Positions 1 through 11,094 of a stretch of DNA of 64,000 bases are shown piece by piece. Each line of letters begins with the position of its first letter. Positions within the stretch are counted from its first letter, which is position 1. The stretch spans positions 5,317,501-5,381,500 of the forward strand of contig JAQISU010000096.1 in NCBI GenBank assembly GCA_029339505.1, in the 5' to 3' direction. Under the pieces are notes generated by a model. It worked only from the letters and a program-made list of their open reading frames with translations. It was not told where the DNA came from and searched no databases. The position numbers were made by a program, and so were the translations under genes. Source of the DNA: Unio delphinus (lineage: Eukaryota; Mollusca; Bivalvia; Unionida; Unionidae).

Positions 1-1286
1 TATTCTTTATTTCTTATTATTTTTATCGTTTTGCAACAAAATAAAAACTCAAGACACTTTTGCTGCCAAGAAATTTGTAAAGATAGAACTCTCAGGACCT
101 TAAGGTATGAATTTTACTGATCAAATTGAGCCTTACAAGCATCTTATGACATTGACAAAGGTCAAAATTGCCAATGTTCACATCAAAATGAAAAGTCTAG
201 ACATGTTTTCAGTAATTCCTGGAATTCTGAACAAGCACCTTCACAATGATCATAAAGCATGTATACATGAAAATAGTATTATCTTAAAAGGGTCCAAAGA
301 CAGTTAAATATGAGCATAATTCAATATAATTCCCACCAAACGGTATCAGCTAACGATATACTACACATGAAAACAAATCTGATGAATATCAACAAGTTTT
401 TAAGGTATCACTTAACTTAAACTGAGCCAATCTACTCTTATTACATCCTACTGTAGTTTTTAGGAAAATCATCAATGCTTTTTATTTAATTTTTCATGGA
501 GGTTTACAGTAAGAATGTTACTTGTATATAAAAGAAGCAGCATTAAAAACTAAACACAAAATAAAATGTTTATTGAGCTCTGCCTTCTGGTTTTGTATAT
601 GACAAAGCAAACAGGTTTCATTTGGCAAAATCTGTAAGGGTCAGTTGCACTCACTCGAAAGTCCCATTAATTCTTTCAAATGCAATTATTTTCAGTAAAT
701 GCAAGAGAAATATGCTTTTTTTGCATGTTAAGATGAGTAAGATAGGCTTGGTGCATATGAACTTAAACCAGACACACTGGTTTTTAAAATGTGGAAAAGG
801 TGAGCTGCAAACACTGAATAAATGTTACGTAAGGCCAGGGAAAACAAATCTTGTTTCCTGTTACATTGATTTTTAAATTAGGGCAGGCAGGTTTTCATTT
901 TCTTTTTGTTGTTGTTTTAAAAAAAATCTAATATCAATCGGCACTGAGAAACAGGGACTGTCAGTTGACATTATTTACTTTGGTCTAAAAGATTTTGCTG
1001 CTTTTGAAGCATTCTGTGACTAGATTTTAAAAAATGTATTAAAAATATGAAACCTGCTACACTGTGTTTAATTGTAACCTTAATTCATTGAAGATAATAC
1101 TTTCAAACAAGACTTTTTTTATATAAAAAATACAGATCAGACAGATTGATCAATTAAATTTATTGGTATGCCAAAATCTGTTGTCAAATCTGACACATAT
1201 TTTGACAGATTTGCAGTCCAGGATGCGGACTCCAAATTTTTTAAATGCATTTTTAAACCTTGTACAAAATCATTGCAAACCAATGG

Positions 1287-1442
1287 CAACGTTCCCTCTA
1301 AGATAATGGTAGACGTGCATGCAATGCTCACTGCATTGTGCAAGCATTAAGGAGACGAGCAAACTTTAATGTTGGATTGACAATTCAGCTGCATGGGGAT
1401 GTCTGAGCAGCTGCATGCATGCGCAGCTTAGAGGGAACGTTG
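1287..1442. mobile_element. hAT-type MITE with perfect 16-bp terminal inverted repeats and 8-bp target duplication
   Basis: The left end reads CAACGTTCCCTCTAAG (1287-1302), and the right end (1427-1442) is its exact reverse complement. Directly outside lie 8-bp direct repeats, ACCAATGG (1279-1286) and CCCAATGG (1443-1450), with one mismatch. An 8-bp target duplication and ends of the form CA...TG are the signature of the hAT superfamily. The interior of about 125 bp has no open frame and carries short palindromes such as TGCATGCA, so this is a non-autonomous element. Perfect inverted repeats suggest a fairly recent insertion. Confidence 0.8.
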
Positions 1443-2100
1443 CCCAATGGGAAATGGCATACAATTTTCCTTTGCTTTTTTTCAACCTGTGACTGCATGT
1501 AATAAAGACTTCTGAATTTCTAATGAATATGCATAAATCTGCTTTTTCAATGATTACCTGCTTAAGTAAATTTTCTTGTCAAGTGTGACCTATGTCCTTC
1601 CATAAACTAACTAATCAAAGTTTCTCTTTCAAACATAGTCATTTATCAATCTATACCAAGGGCATTTTGGTGTGTAAGAGGTTGTTTTACTGTTTTGTAG
1701 ATGACATAATTTTGTTTAAGCATATCTATGATAAATATCAAAATCTTGCTACAGGTCATTGGTGAGAAAGAGCAGAGAAAATCTTCACCTTTAGCTTGCA
1801 ATGATGGCACTTGAAATTACATAAATTTATTGAATGAAACTACTGTAGCCTTTTTCAAAATAAAATAAAGGTAACAACCTAAATATATATAGCAATATAT
1901 ATCACCGACCATTATTGTTTTCTTATGACAAAAGAGATAAATTTCTAAACCTGTTAATATGAACTGCTACACTCTGACTGAGGTATGTCTTCAACCATCA
2001 CTATGGACATGAAGATTTCACTTTCAGGTCAAATCAGAAATTAAAACCATGAGGTTGTACAAATGAACAAGCATCAATAAAGTATTTTGTCTTTTATAAA

Positions 2101-2200
2101 GTGCATCTGGGTATGTGCAGTTTGTTACCAGTGATCAGTACAGCAAATAACATAGACCCTATTATGCAGGTGCATTATGCTATGTCAGAGCTGGATCTTT
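2101..2200 (+). repeat. Copy of an unnamed dispersed repeat (family U1)
   Basis: It shares the core words GTGCAGTTTGTTA, AGTGATCAGTA and GGTGCATTATGCTATGTCAG with copies near 29941-30069, 38615-38720 and 43628-43775 (plus) and 48970-49115 (minus). This copy holds only the right half of the repeat. No coding capacity and no clear inverted termini are seen. Superfamily unknown. Confidence 0.5.
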
Positions 2201-3101
2201 ATCATTAGCACCTTCACTCCATTTATAAGCTAGTATATACAGTATAACACTCCATATTTGTGTTAAATTTGTACATTTTGGAAGTGTTTACAGACAGTAT
2301 GTACACCAACAAAATTTCTGCAAGATTAAATCAACCAATTCTGTGTTTGCAAAGTAGTGAAAGAATTCTTTGAAATATATTTGTCACACTATTACATTTG
2401 ATGTTTTGCCTTCATACTATTATAATATATATAGATGTATTGCTATGCCTGAACACATACAATAAACATTCAATACAAATATATTCTCTACCTTTTGGGA
2501 AAAGAGCATAATACCAAAACAATTATTTAAAATATTAGCTTTAATTTGGCATACAAAATTCATAACAGGATATAACATTAAACAAAAAATTTCTCAAGAC
2601 TTTTTCTTTACTACAAATGCAACACCACTAAATTGCTTCTGAAACTACCATAAACCTTTAAGAAGCTCAACATTTTGAAATGCAAGGGCCAGCAATTAAA
2701 AACAATGGATGAAACTTAAAATTATTCATCAGAATTTACATGTATATTCTGGAGAAAAAGACAACTAATTTTAAATTAAAATACAGATGTCACAAACTTC
2801 TTAAAGGATTTCAGATCCATGCAGGTTGTTTATTAATCATTATGCAGTGTTTGTTTTAAAGAAGTCCTCTTCCTCATTCTTCACTTTGTTATGGTATCCA
2901 AAGAGTGTCAATATTTGACAATTTTACAAGGGTCTACTGTTCATGGCAGAATAAGTAAAAATAATTTCGCAACTACAAAGTAAATTTACAGTTTAGTTTT
3001 AAAATTTTAACTTACTGGTAAATGGATCAGACCAGTGCTTTTATTTAATGATAAAACTGCAATGTTTTAAACTATTTATCATAAATCATTCAAAGTCTTA
3101 C

Positions 3102-3150
3102 CAGAGTATCAGAATGATAAATCCAACAATTATGATCAGAATAGTTTCTT
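3102..3150 (-). CDS. Predicted exon encoding a hydrophobic (transmembrane) segment
   Basis: On the minus strand this 49-bp exon starts after an acceptor TTAATCCAG and ends at a good donor CTG|GTAAGA. Joined in phase to the upstream exon it adds Glu and then ETILIIIVGFIILIL, a 15-residue run that reads as a membrane helix. The intron separating it from exon 3201-3473 would be only 50 bp, which is short, and its acceptor has a weak pyrimidine tract. If the next exon starts at 2749, the two leftover bases TG meet an A, making TGA at the splice junction and leaving the helix at the extreme C terminus, as in tail-anchored proteins. Family not recognised. Confidence 0.4.
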
Positions 3151-3200
3151 CTGGATTAACAGACTATGCTTTTGGAAGCTATTTAAAAATTAAATAATAC

Positions 3201-3473
3201 CTTGCTTCACATTGCTTCTGTTGAAAGCCATTCCATTCATGCTGTTTGGCACACGAGGAGTAGCAAAGGGAGATTTGTCTGGCCTTCCATTTGGCACTGT
3301 TTTCCCCTGGACAAGACTCCTTTGCGAAGACAGCGCTGGAAACTGACACATCCTGGATGATGGAATTGTCGGAGTTTCAGATTGTACTCGCAAAGCTGGG
3401 ATACTTCCTTGGCCATGGGATGGCATTTGGCTCCCACAGCCCATGTTATTACCATTATGGCCATTCATTTTTT
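3201..3473 (-). CDS. Predicted internal exon of a minus-strand gene, Ser/Pro/Asn-rich
   Basis: This is the longest convincing coding exon in the window. The acceptor on the minus strand is a T-run followed by CAG; the donor is AGCAAG|GTATTA. The 273-bp exon encodes a polypeptide rich in Ser, Pro, Asn, Gln, Met and Gly (for example NGHNGNNMGCGSQMPSHGQ and RPDKSPFATPRVPNSMNGM), with no regular fold evident, as in a disordered linker. Its G+C is visibly higher than that of the flanks, which fits coding sequence. It enters with two bases and leaves with one, matching the exon at 33462-33522 upstream and the hydrophobic exon downstream. An ATG lies six bases in, so it could alternatively be the first coding exon behind a 5' UTR exon. 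No known domain recognised. Confidence 0.6.
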
Positions 3474-3702
3474 CTGAAAAAAATATATCAATAACTAAAT
3501 AAGAGAATAAAAAGGTTAAAAAACACTGTTCTGTTAATTTTTTATGAGATGGTGGATACTGTATATTCTGTATATTATTTATGTTTCTTATGATGCTTCT
3601 CATTTAAGCCATTTTCTTTAAAACTGGCATTTGGCAATGTGTTGAAAGAAACATTATTTAAAAAAAATGCACCATACTCCCTCCCTCCAAAAAGTATGGC
3701 AA

Positions 3703-3741
<39 letters not shown>

Positions 3742-3985
3742 GATAATAAAGAGGACTTTGTATAGCGTCTCATCTTTAGAAGCTCAGTGCTTTACAACAA
3801 ATACAATGATATGACTAAAAAAATAAAATTACCAGTACCATGAAATCACATAAGAAAAGAAAATAACAATGCTGAAAATATTTAAGGTAGGAAACATTAT
3901 TAGGTCTTTAAGTTTTTTATAGCAGGCAAAAAAGGTGAGTCTTAAGAGCACTCTTGAAAGAGATCACTGTCTTTGTGTCTAATTT
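3703..3985 (-). mobile_element. 3' end of an L2-like LINE with (ATT)n tail
   Basis: Read on the minus strand, this begins with the last codons of an L2-type ORF2 (GATCTCTTTCAAGAGTGCTC), runs through the 3' UTR and ends with GAGCTTCTAAAGATGAG..., CTATACAAAGTCCTC and an ATT microsatellite tail (AAT on the plus strand, 3703-3741). It aligns along its length with the 3' end of the LINE at 55140-55379. 5'-truncated copies with ATT-type tails are typical of the CR1/L2 groups. The AAT microsatellite here is therefore the LINE tail. Confidence 0.75.
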
Positions 3986-5503
3986 GTGTCAAACAACAGA
4001 TTTACATGTCAAAGTTTGTATGATGAAAAATAATTAGTAGTTAAAGTAACATCAACTATCCAGATCCACTGGTGGACAGATTTTGTCCAGAGAATCAGTC
4101 ATCTCAATGATCAGGTTTTTGTCCAAAAGTAGAACTGTGAATGAAAGTATCTCATTTACTCAGACAAACAATCATATGATTGACTGTATATGATTCAGTA
4201 ATTAAGTAAATATTACTGATATGTAGACATCTAACATTCTATGAGCAGAAAAAGTACAATGAATACAGATAGTTCATGTAATACCTTGACCAAAGTGTAT
4301 ATGTCTTGTGAATACAAGTGTCAAAATTGCTTTGATCAAAGTAGCCTCAGGTGACATGGAATTCATTCACACCTGTGCTGTTAGGTGATCAACTTTCTTT
4401 TACCACCAGTTAAATCACCACAGATTCTTGAAAGAAAATTATATTGCTTGGACTGCAGAGTTCCTTTGATCAGACTGCTCCAATTCTTTCATCATGGTAA
4501 GGATTTCTGTCTGACAAAATAATGTCATTGCAGGACTGCTCAGTGATAATGGGTTTAAAAATACACATTCTATCTTTGTATTCTCTCTATCCTAATTACA
4601 TTTATTCTAGCTTCCAAAAATAATGAAGTTGTTTAAAATACCACTAATTGTAATTGTATGGGATAATATACTATTGGGCTTGTTTCTGATTACTGTTGTG
4701 CTGTTCGACATTCGTGTCTAAGTTTGTGTCATGATTGGTAAATTATTTCTATTTATAAGATATATGCACAAATGATTTAATTTATCAGTTAGTTTGGGGA
4801 CACTCAGTAGTAGTCTGTATGGGTGAATAATCCAGATAATTAGCACCTGGATAATTGAATTTTACTGTATTATGTTATAGTCAAGCAATATTCAAAGATC
4901 AAATATTTTGTAAATGATGATCTTGTGTTGGAAAATTGGAGATAATTTTTAAATTAAAAGGTTTAACATTTACTATAAAAGTTTATATAGCTTATTAATA
5001 GTGGAAAACTATATATCGCCTAAGTCTGTACATGTCAATATAACATTTCAGAAATCCTAATAATCATAAAAGTTTGTCAAAATTATTTTTTGTGTTATGC
5101 CATTTTTTAAATGTTCATTTTTTCTGATAATCTTTGTTGTGCATCCAAATGACAAAGTAACATTTTTCAATCCATATTCCAAATTCTGGAATGTTTATAA
5201 TTGGGAGACAATTTAAAAGTAGGATAGACAAATTTGGAAAAAAATGTTTTTGGTCTGCACCATCATTTAAATTCTGAACTAAGTCCCTTTGGCACAATGT
5301 ACGTCTTCCTGGCCAGTTATCAGTGCCCACCCTCCCCCTCCTCCCTCAAATGCTTCAGACTAGGACATTTCAAAGTATTTGTAAAATTAAGTCTTTAGTC
5401 TTGTATTAAAATTGCCTACAGAAATTAGACATCAGACAACACAAAACTGTTTTTGACTGTCAAGTATATCATGATTGTAAAGATAAGAGTGAAGCATGTT
5501 TGA

Positions 5504-5507
<4 letters not shown>
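3986..5507. other. AT-rich noncoding stretch
   Basis: Nothing recognisable: no convincing open frame, splice-bounded exon or repeat boundary was seen on either strand. Probably intron of the minus-strand gene. Confidence 0.5.

Positions 5508-5536
<29 letters not shown>
5508..5536. repeat. (GT)n microsatellite
   Basis: About 14 uninterrupted GT units. An A-run of about 20 bases follows near 5630-5647. Confidence 0.95.
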
Positions 5537-5540
<4 letters not shown>

Positions 5541-5927
5541 GATGAGATCTAAAAGCACATCAGCACAATCCTGGCTAAAAATACTGTTTTAAAGTTAGAC
5601 AAGAATATGGTAATTTAGTAAAATCATTTTAAAAAAAAAAAAAAAAACCTTTAACCCAATTTAAAAAAAAATATACAATGATATACAAGAAAAATATAAA
5701 AGTGTTTTAAAAATAATGTAAAGAGATGTGAAATAGTAAAATCCTTTATAAAGAAAATGGTTTACAATAGACTCAGCATACAGGCAGTAATGGAGTTTGT
5801 TGCTTACAACAAAACTTATTTAGTAATGAGACAAAATTATTACGTTGATTGAATGATTTATAAATATGTTTTACAGGAATGTTTTGTTAAATATTCATTG
5901 TATGAAAATAAAAATAAAAATAAAATA

Positions 5928-6376
5928 GCAAAGTCTTGTGTATTTACACTATTGGCAAAGTCTTGTGTATTTACACTATTGGCAAAGTCTTGTGTATTTA
6001 CACTATTGGCAAAGTCTTGTGTATTTACACTATTGGCAAAGTCTTGTGTATTTATACTATGGATAAAGTCTTGTGTATTTACAAAATGGGCAAAGTCTTG
6101 TGTATTTATACTATGGGCAAAGTCTTGTGTATTTACACTATTGGCAAAGTCTTGTGTATTTATACTATTGGCAAAGTCTTGTGTATTTACACTATGGATA
6201 AAGTCTTGTGTATTTACAAAATGGGCAAAGTCTTGTGTATTTATACTATGGACAAAGTCTTGTGTATTTACATTATGGGCAAAGTATTGTGTATTTACAT
6301 TATGGGCAAAGCCTTGAGTATTTACACAATGGACAAAGTCTTGTGTATTTAAAAATGGGCAAAGCCTTATGTATTT
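5928..6376. repeat. 27-bp minisatellite, about 16.5 copies
   Basis: The unit is a variant of GCAAAGTCTTGTGTATTTAC followed by ACTATTG, repeating every 27 bp. Variants (ACTATTGG, ACTATGGAT, AAAATGGG) form a higher-order pattern: the run ATACTATGG(A), ACAAAATGG, ATACTATGG recurs five units (135 bp) later. Because 27 is a multiple of three and the unit lacks stops in several frames, long open frames appear on both strands (for example repeats of AKSCVFTLL); I regard these as by-products. Units degrade toward the right end. Confidence 0.95.
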
Positions 6377-6921
6377 ACACAACTTGTGTGCAAGAAATAA
6401 AAGCTGGTCAATAGGCAAAATGGATTATTTCAATAATTAAATCACCCAATGATTGTGATCATGATAATGACATTGTTATCTTTATTACTGTTATTAACTG
6501 ATAGGCATATAATTTACTAATCCAAATTTTAACTACAAAATATCTAATCAAATTACACAGCAGTCCTGACAATAACACAGTTATTCAGTCAAGTTGTATT
6601 TGGCACATTTTTTAAAAACATATTTTTTTATAGCAGTCAAAAGTTATGTTTCAAAATCAATTAAACGAGACTTTTGGGGTGGGGGTGGAGATCAGAAAAT
6701 TATCTTAATGTGTTTCCCAATTCATCTTTTTCACAGTTAAACCACACTGTAAAGAGAATACTTATGGAAGAAGCATTATATTTATTTGAATATTAAACAA
6801 CAAAAATAATAAATAAATTAAAATGGTTTCAAACATTTAAGCAGATGCTTCAAGACTATGTCAATGAAATATTTTCTCTATTTAATAAACTAATAAAACA
6901 AAATAATAAAAAGAACAAAAA
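6377..6921. other. AT-rich noncoding stretch
   Basis: No feature recognised other than a short G-run near 6680. Confidence 0.5.
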
Positions 6922-7040
6922 AAATGCATCTATGAGTATAATGCAACAAAATAAATGCATCTATGAGTATAATGCAACAAAATAAATGCATCAATGAGTA
7001 TAATACAACAAAATAAATGCATCTATGAGTATAATACAAT
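6922..7040. repeat. 31-bp tandem repeat, about 3.8 copies
   Basis: Units start at 6922, 6953, 6984 and 7015 and share AAATGCATCTATGAGTATAA followed by TGCAACAAAAT. One substitution marks the third unit (CATCAATG). No coding sense. Confidence 0.9.
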
Positions 7041-8439
7041 CATGAATTAATGCTCAATCAGCAAATGATAGTAAATGTTCAGTTTTAAAATAATTTAATT
7101 TCTTCTGAAATCTGTTCTTACAAACATTGGGGTATTATCACATTCATATGAAAATGGCTATAAAGATAATGAACTGATAACATCAATTACTGTTTCTTAA
7201 ACACACAGACATTGCTGACATTGAGATTGGAATTTTTTTGCAAATATTTGATAGTGCATTGCAAAATTGAGCAATGGTTATTTTAAAATAAGTAGCGATA
7301 TCTAATTTTAAAATTTATTTATTAATGCCAGCAAAGAAGCAGCTGCATTCCTAACAAAAATAGCACAATTTTTCATTTCTGGCAAAAATTTAGTTGTATT
7401 TGTTATTTCAAAATTATATTTTGAATTAATCCAAATGATATGAACCAACTTTTCCTCTTATGCTATGTAATCACGAGCTAAATTACTTCTATAGACCACT
7501 GTAATTAAGACTGACCATTTCAAGCAAAACACAGGACTGTTAAAAATCAATACCGTTAGTGATACTGTTTCTTGATGTAGTAAGGAAACACAAAAACATG
7601 TAACATATTGCACTTCCTTCTTGTTGCTTAAGAAATGAGCAAGAAGGTTCTAATGCAAATTTAAAGAGAATAAATATTCTGGTGTGCGAGTTTGTGTGTA
7701 TTTGAGTTTGTGTGTGGTCTAAAACTGCAATCATCAAATAATAACAAGAAATAACACAAGATTATGAAAATGAATGCCTTTTCCCAGGTGGTATTCAAAT
7801 CAAATCAGGATATTAAAAATCAGCAACAAAAACAGACAGTATAGTTGGAATAAATTTAGACATAGAAATGAAGCTGAAAATTTTCAAACCTCAAAATAAA
7901 ATGCAAATACAACTTCAAAGACAGAAAATGAACAAAAATCATTTTTAGATTACTTACAAAGATTTGCATTGTTTTGTGTAAATGATCGGTTTCAAGATAA
8001 TCAGATTTGGTAGCTATCAGAATTATGCTATACACAGTCTATTCAGCTATTTTTGTAGAGATCAAATTCTACAGTCAAAAAAGGACAACTTAATCAGTAA
8101 ATAAATTCATGAATATGATATAATTATCTGATTCTTTCAGTGGAAGAATCACTAAATTAAATTCAGTTTTGTAGTAACCAATGAAAACTAGCATCCCATG
8201 ATAAACAGTCAATTCATGGATTTTTTCATGTACCATATGCATTTAGCTGAATCTTAGCTATTTTGTGTTTGCAGATCACATTTATTCCAATTCATGTGCA
8301 AATCACATATCCCTCGAAATCAATTTTAATGTGAACTCACTCTAGAAGATTTTTTTAATTATGTACCACAAGAAATATCTTACTTTCTAAATGAAAGCAC
8401 TTTGGTTTCACTCCAGTCTGGATTGTACTGATGTACCCG

Positions 8440-8440
<1 letters not shown>
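7041..8440. other. AT-rich noncoding stretch
   Basis: No supported gene. A donor-like AATCTTT|GTAAGTAA on the minus strand at 7971 lacks a good acceptor and is phase-incompatible with the gene model. Confidence 0.5.

Positions 8441-8532
<92 letters not shown>
8441..8532. repeat. (CA)46 microsatellite
   Basis: Ninety-two bases of uninterrupted CA dinucleotides, the longest perfect dinucleotide tract in the window; expected to be highly length-polymorphic. Confidence 0.98.
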
Positions 8533-8536
<4 letters not shown>

Positions 8537-8835
8537 CTAAGTGAAACCTGGCTCCATAAACTATACAGATTCAGGTAATATTACTGTTAAAAGCTTTGTA
8601 TATCTTAAGACAATCCCACAAATTTGTTATCATGTCACATGAAGCAACATGCTAGCAAAACTGGTATTTGTTTCTAAGTTCATTCTCCAGATATTTATAT
8701 GCCACCCAATTTACTAAGGCTGAGCTTAAGCAAAAATTTTGTCTAAAATTAATTCTGATTTTACAACTACACTATTAAAAAACTAAAGTAATGGTACTAG
8801 CAGTAGTAGTATCATTAGTGGTAATAGCAGTAGTT

Positions 8836-8998
8836 GTTGTTGTTGTAGGGTTTAACGCCATTTTTCAGCACACGATAGGCTATACATGGAGGCCAGTATT
8901 ATTGGTGGAGGAAGAACCCGGGAAAACCCCGAAAAGAACCACAACCCACGAGAAGCTACTGGCAAGCTTTCTCACATAACTACATTTGCTGAATCATA
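8836..8998 (-). mobile_element. SINE family S1, copy 1, lacking its tRNA-like head
   Basis: On the plus strand it starts with GTT repeats (the reversed CAA tail), then AGGGTTTAACGCCATTTTTC, ATAGGCTATACATGG, the GGTGGAGGAAGAACCCGGG block and CGAGAAGCTACTGGCAAGC. It stops around GCTGAATCAT, before the Pol III box region, so it is a 5'-truncated copy inserted in minus orientation. Confidence 0.85.
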
Positions 8999-11026
8999 AT
9001 AGCAGTAGTAGTAGTACATGTACCTGTTGCCTTTGTTGATGATTTAGATATAAACAAGTATAAATATATATTTATGTGTAGCATTTAAACAAAAATTTTG
9101 ACACTGTGTTACTGTAATGGTAAGAGTATTAGTAGCAGTAGTAGTGGTGGTGAAAGTGTTGTTAGTGGTTACAGAAGTAAACTTAATAGTAGTTATAATG
9201 ATTATGTACTTCCATCATTTGTCAAGAAAAGAAATACTACTGCATACAAATTAAGTAATTTGCTACAACAAATCCATCAAAGTTTTTATTTGTTAGTTGA
9301 GTTCTTTGTGGTGGGACGCAAACAATGAAAAGTTAAGTCTATTAGAATCTACCAGAGAAAAAAATATTGGACATAAGGTGTGGCCAAACCAATCTCCTCT
9401 TATAGATTGAAGAATTATTTCCTATCTTCAAAACAATAAAAATTCTTACCTGTTTATCACGGGGTTATATTATTATTTGATAACTCCAGAATTGTATTCC
9501 ACGGAAATATGCATTTCAGTCACATTTCTATCCAGTTATACTGAGCCAAAACAAAAACAAGTTTCCATTTGTATCAAGTCAAACAATATCTTTCAACTAT
9601 GAATAATAAAATCTTGATATGTTCAATATATCCCTCTACAACCTGTGTATCATGTGCCACAAAAACTAGGTGTACTTCAACTACGACAGCTATTAAATCA
9701 CCAGGTAAATCTCGTGTCAGAAAAACGAATATATTCCACAGACAGGTAAGAATTCACTGTATCTCCTTTAAGTAGTCAAAGTAAACAAACTTGGACAGAA
9801 TGAAAAAAAAATTATTAAAAATACAATACTACAAAATCCGTACTTTTTCTTTCCTATCGAAAGAATATATCAAAGTGTTACACACAATACTGTTCTGTCA
9901 TATCTAACTGTCCTGTTCCTGTTAAATGTCTGTGAACAGGATCTTGCAGACAATTCCATTCCAGACGAAAACTGACAAAAGCTCTTCAGTTGAGCGTAAC
10001 GTTTGTGTTAACCAATCAAAGAGACCTAATCAATAGAGGCTCTATTACCTGTTCACTATTGTCCATTGTATGTGAGCTTTATGGCCCATAGTTCAACATT
10101 AAATTCCAAAATGTAAGCTGTTTGCCACACAATAATGCAATTTAATACAACGCTGTTAAGGAAAGAAAATACACAAGGTGTTTCTGCTTTCTTTTCTTTC
10201 GAATAGACTAATCTTAACCTGCAATGAATTAAAGACAAATTAACTGTAGAAATAGGGTGATCACTGTTTACACAGGGTACATGAAAAACTTCTTGCTAAT
10301 TATCTGCTCATTTGTTTTAAATAAGCTTGTACTGATGATATCTGAGTCACTGCCTCAATAAATTTGTTCCATTCCTTTAAACCACAGTGAAGTGTACAGG
10401 CCAGATGCATGTTTACATAAGTCGTGTAACTCGGATCAAGAGGCTCAGTCAACAATGCTATCACTGGCCTAGATAGAGTCCTCTCCATATCTTAGTGCTT
10501 TCACAACTGACCATATACAAGACACAAAACAATTTAAAATTTATGATAATACTTAAAGGACAACAAATACAAATTGTATTTTGGGTATAGACATGGATTT
10601 AAACGGTATGTATCATGTGCACATGGACATGCCATGGGATATTTGCATATCAACAGAATGTAAAACTGGACAATGACAATGGTATGTTTGTCCGAATTCT
10701 ACCACACGAAGTAAACAAAAGACAGAAACAGTGGGCAGAAAACCAGACAACCTTTAAAAACATTTGGGTTTTTAAAGAATTTGACAAAATACAGTGTGAA
10801 ATAACTTCTAATTTTTCACACAGAAATAGTTTTTTTGTAACAAAATTTATAAGAAATTTCATAATCAGCTACCTGGGATTTTATAGGACACAAAAATATG
10901 GGTGAGTTGTTGGTAAATTAGCGAACACCAAATTGTTATATTTTTATATAAAATATACATCTATGTAAACTTTGATGGTATCACAAAAGTCTTACTTAAG
11001 AGTGGCTAATAAATTACATGATGCTG
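8999..11026. other. Noncoding stretch with GTA/AGT-rich patches
   Basis: Contains loose AGT/GTA trinucleotide runs near 9001-9200. Two CAG|GTAAGA donor-like sites face away from each other (9449, minus; 9746, plus) and form a 13-bp inverted repeat. No exon is supported. Confidence 0.4.
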
Positions 11027-11090
11027 AGTCCCCTGGTGGCTGAATGGTCATATGCGCTCTTCTTTTCTGATCACTGCCATATCACATCTG
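11027..11090 (+). mobile_element. SINE S1, copy 2, head-only fragment
   Basis: It starts AGTCCCCTGGTGGCTGAATGG and runs to ATCACTGCCATATCACATCTG, matching the tRNA-related 5' part of family S1 and stopping before the B box. The A box is still readable, so this is the left remnant of an interrupted or recombined SINE. A 145-bp-type repeat array starts directly after it. Confidence 0.6.
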
Positions 11091-11094
11091 CGGT

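Larger units (their letters stand above)
1..2749 (-). other. Possible 3' UTR of the minus-strand gene; no coding seen
   Basis: A strong acceptor reading on the minus strand (pyrimidine-rich TTGTCTTTTTCTCCAG, cut at 2749/2750) lies about 350 bases downstream of the last coding exon. Reading on from it gives only very short open frames in every phase, so this may be the terminal, mostly untranslated exon. The stretch is AT-rich and holds a hAT-type MITE at 1287-1442 and a copy of an unnamed dispersed repeat near 2101-2200. I did not fix a polyadenylation site. It could equally be intron with further exons left of position 1. Confidence 0.3.

Noticed and set aside
2837..2905. Minus-strand frame reading FGYHNKVKNEEEDFFKTNTA then stop, attractive as a cytoplasmic tail after the membrane helix
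   Set aside because: No acceptor gives the required phase; upstream stops lie between every AG and this frame.
5928..6376. Regular repeats suggesting a CRISPR array
   Set aside because: The units are contiguous with no unique spacers, and the sequence is eukaryotic.
5853..6418. Long open frames (154 to 186 codons) on both strands
   Set aside because: They are produced by the 27-bp period with stop-poor units; both strands are equally open and there is no splice or start context.
7971..8028. Exon-like span on the minus strand with donor CTTT|GTAAGT
   Set aside because: The acceptor is poor and the phase does not fit the gene model.
9443..9756. Inverted 13-bp repeat ACAGGTAAGAATT at both ends of a 314-bp stretch, looking like a MITE or divergent donors
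   Set aside because: No target duplication flanks it, and no acceptor pairs with either donor-like site; two CAG|GTAAGA consensus matches can explain the identity.
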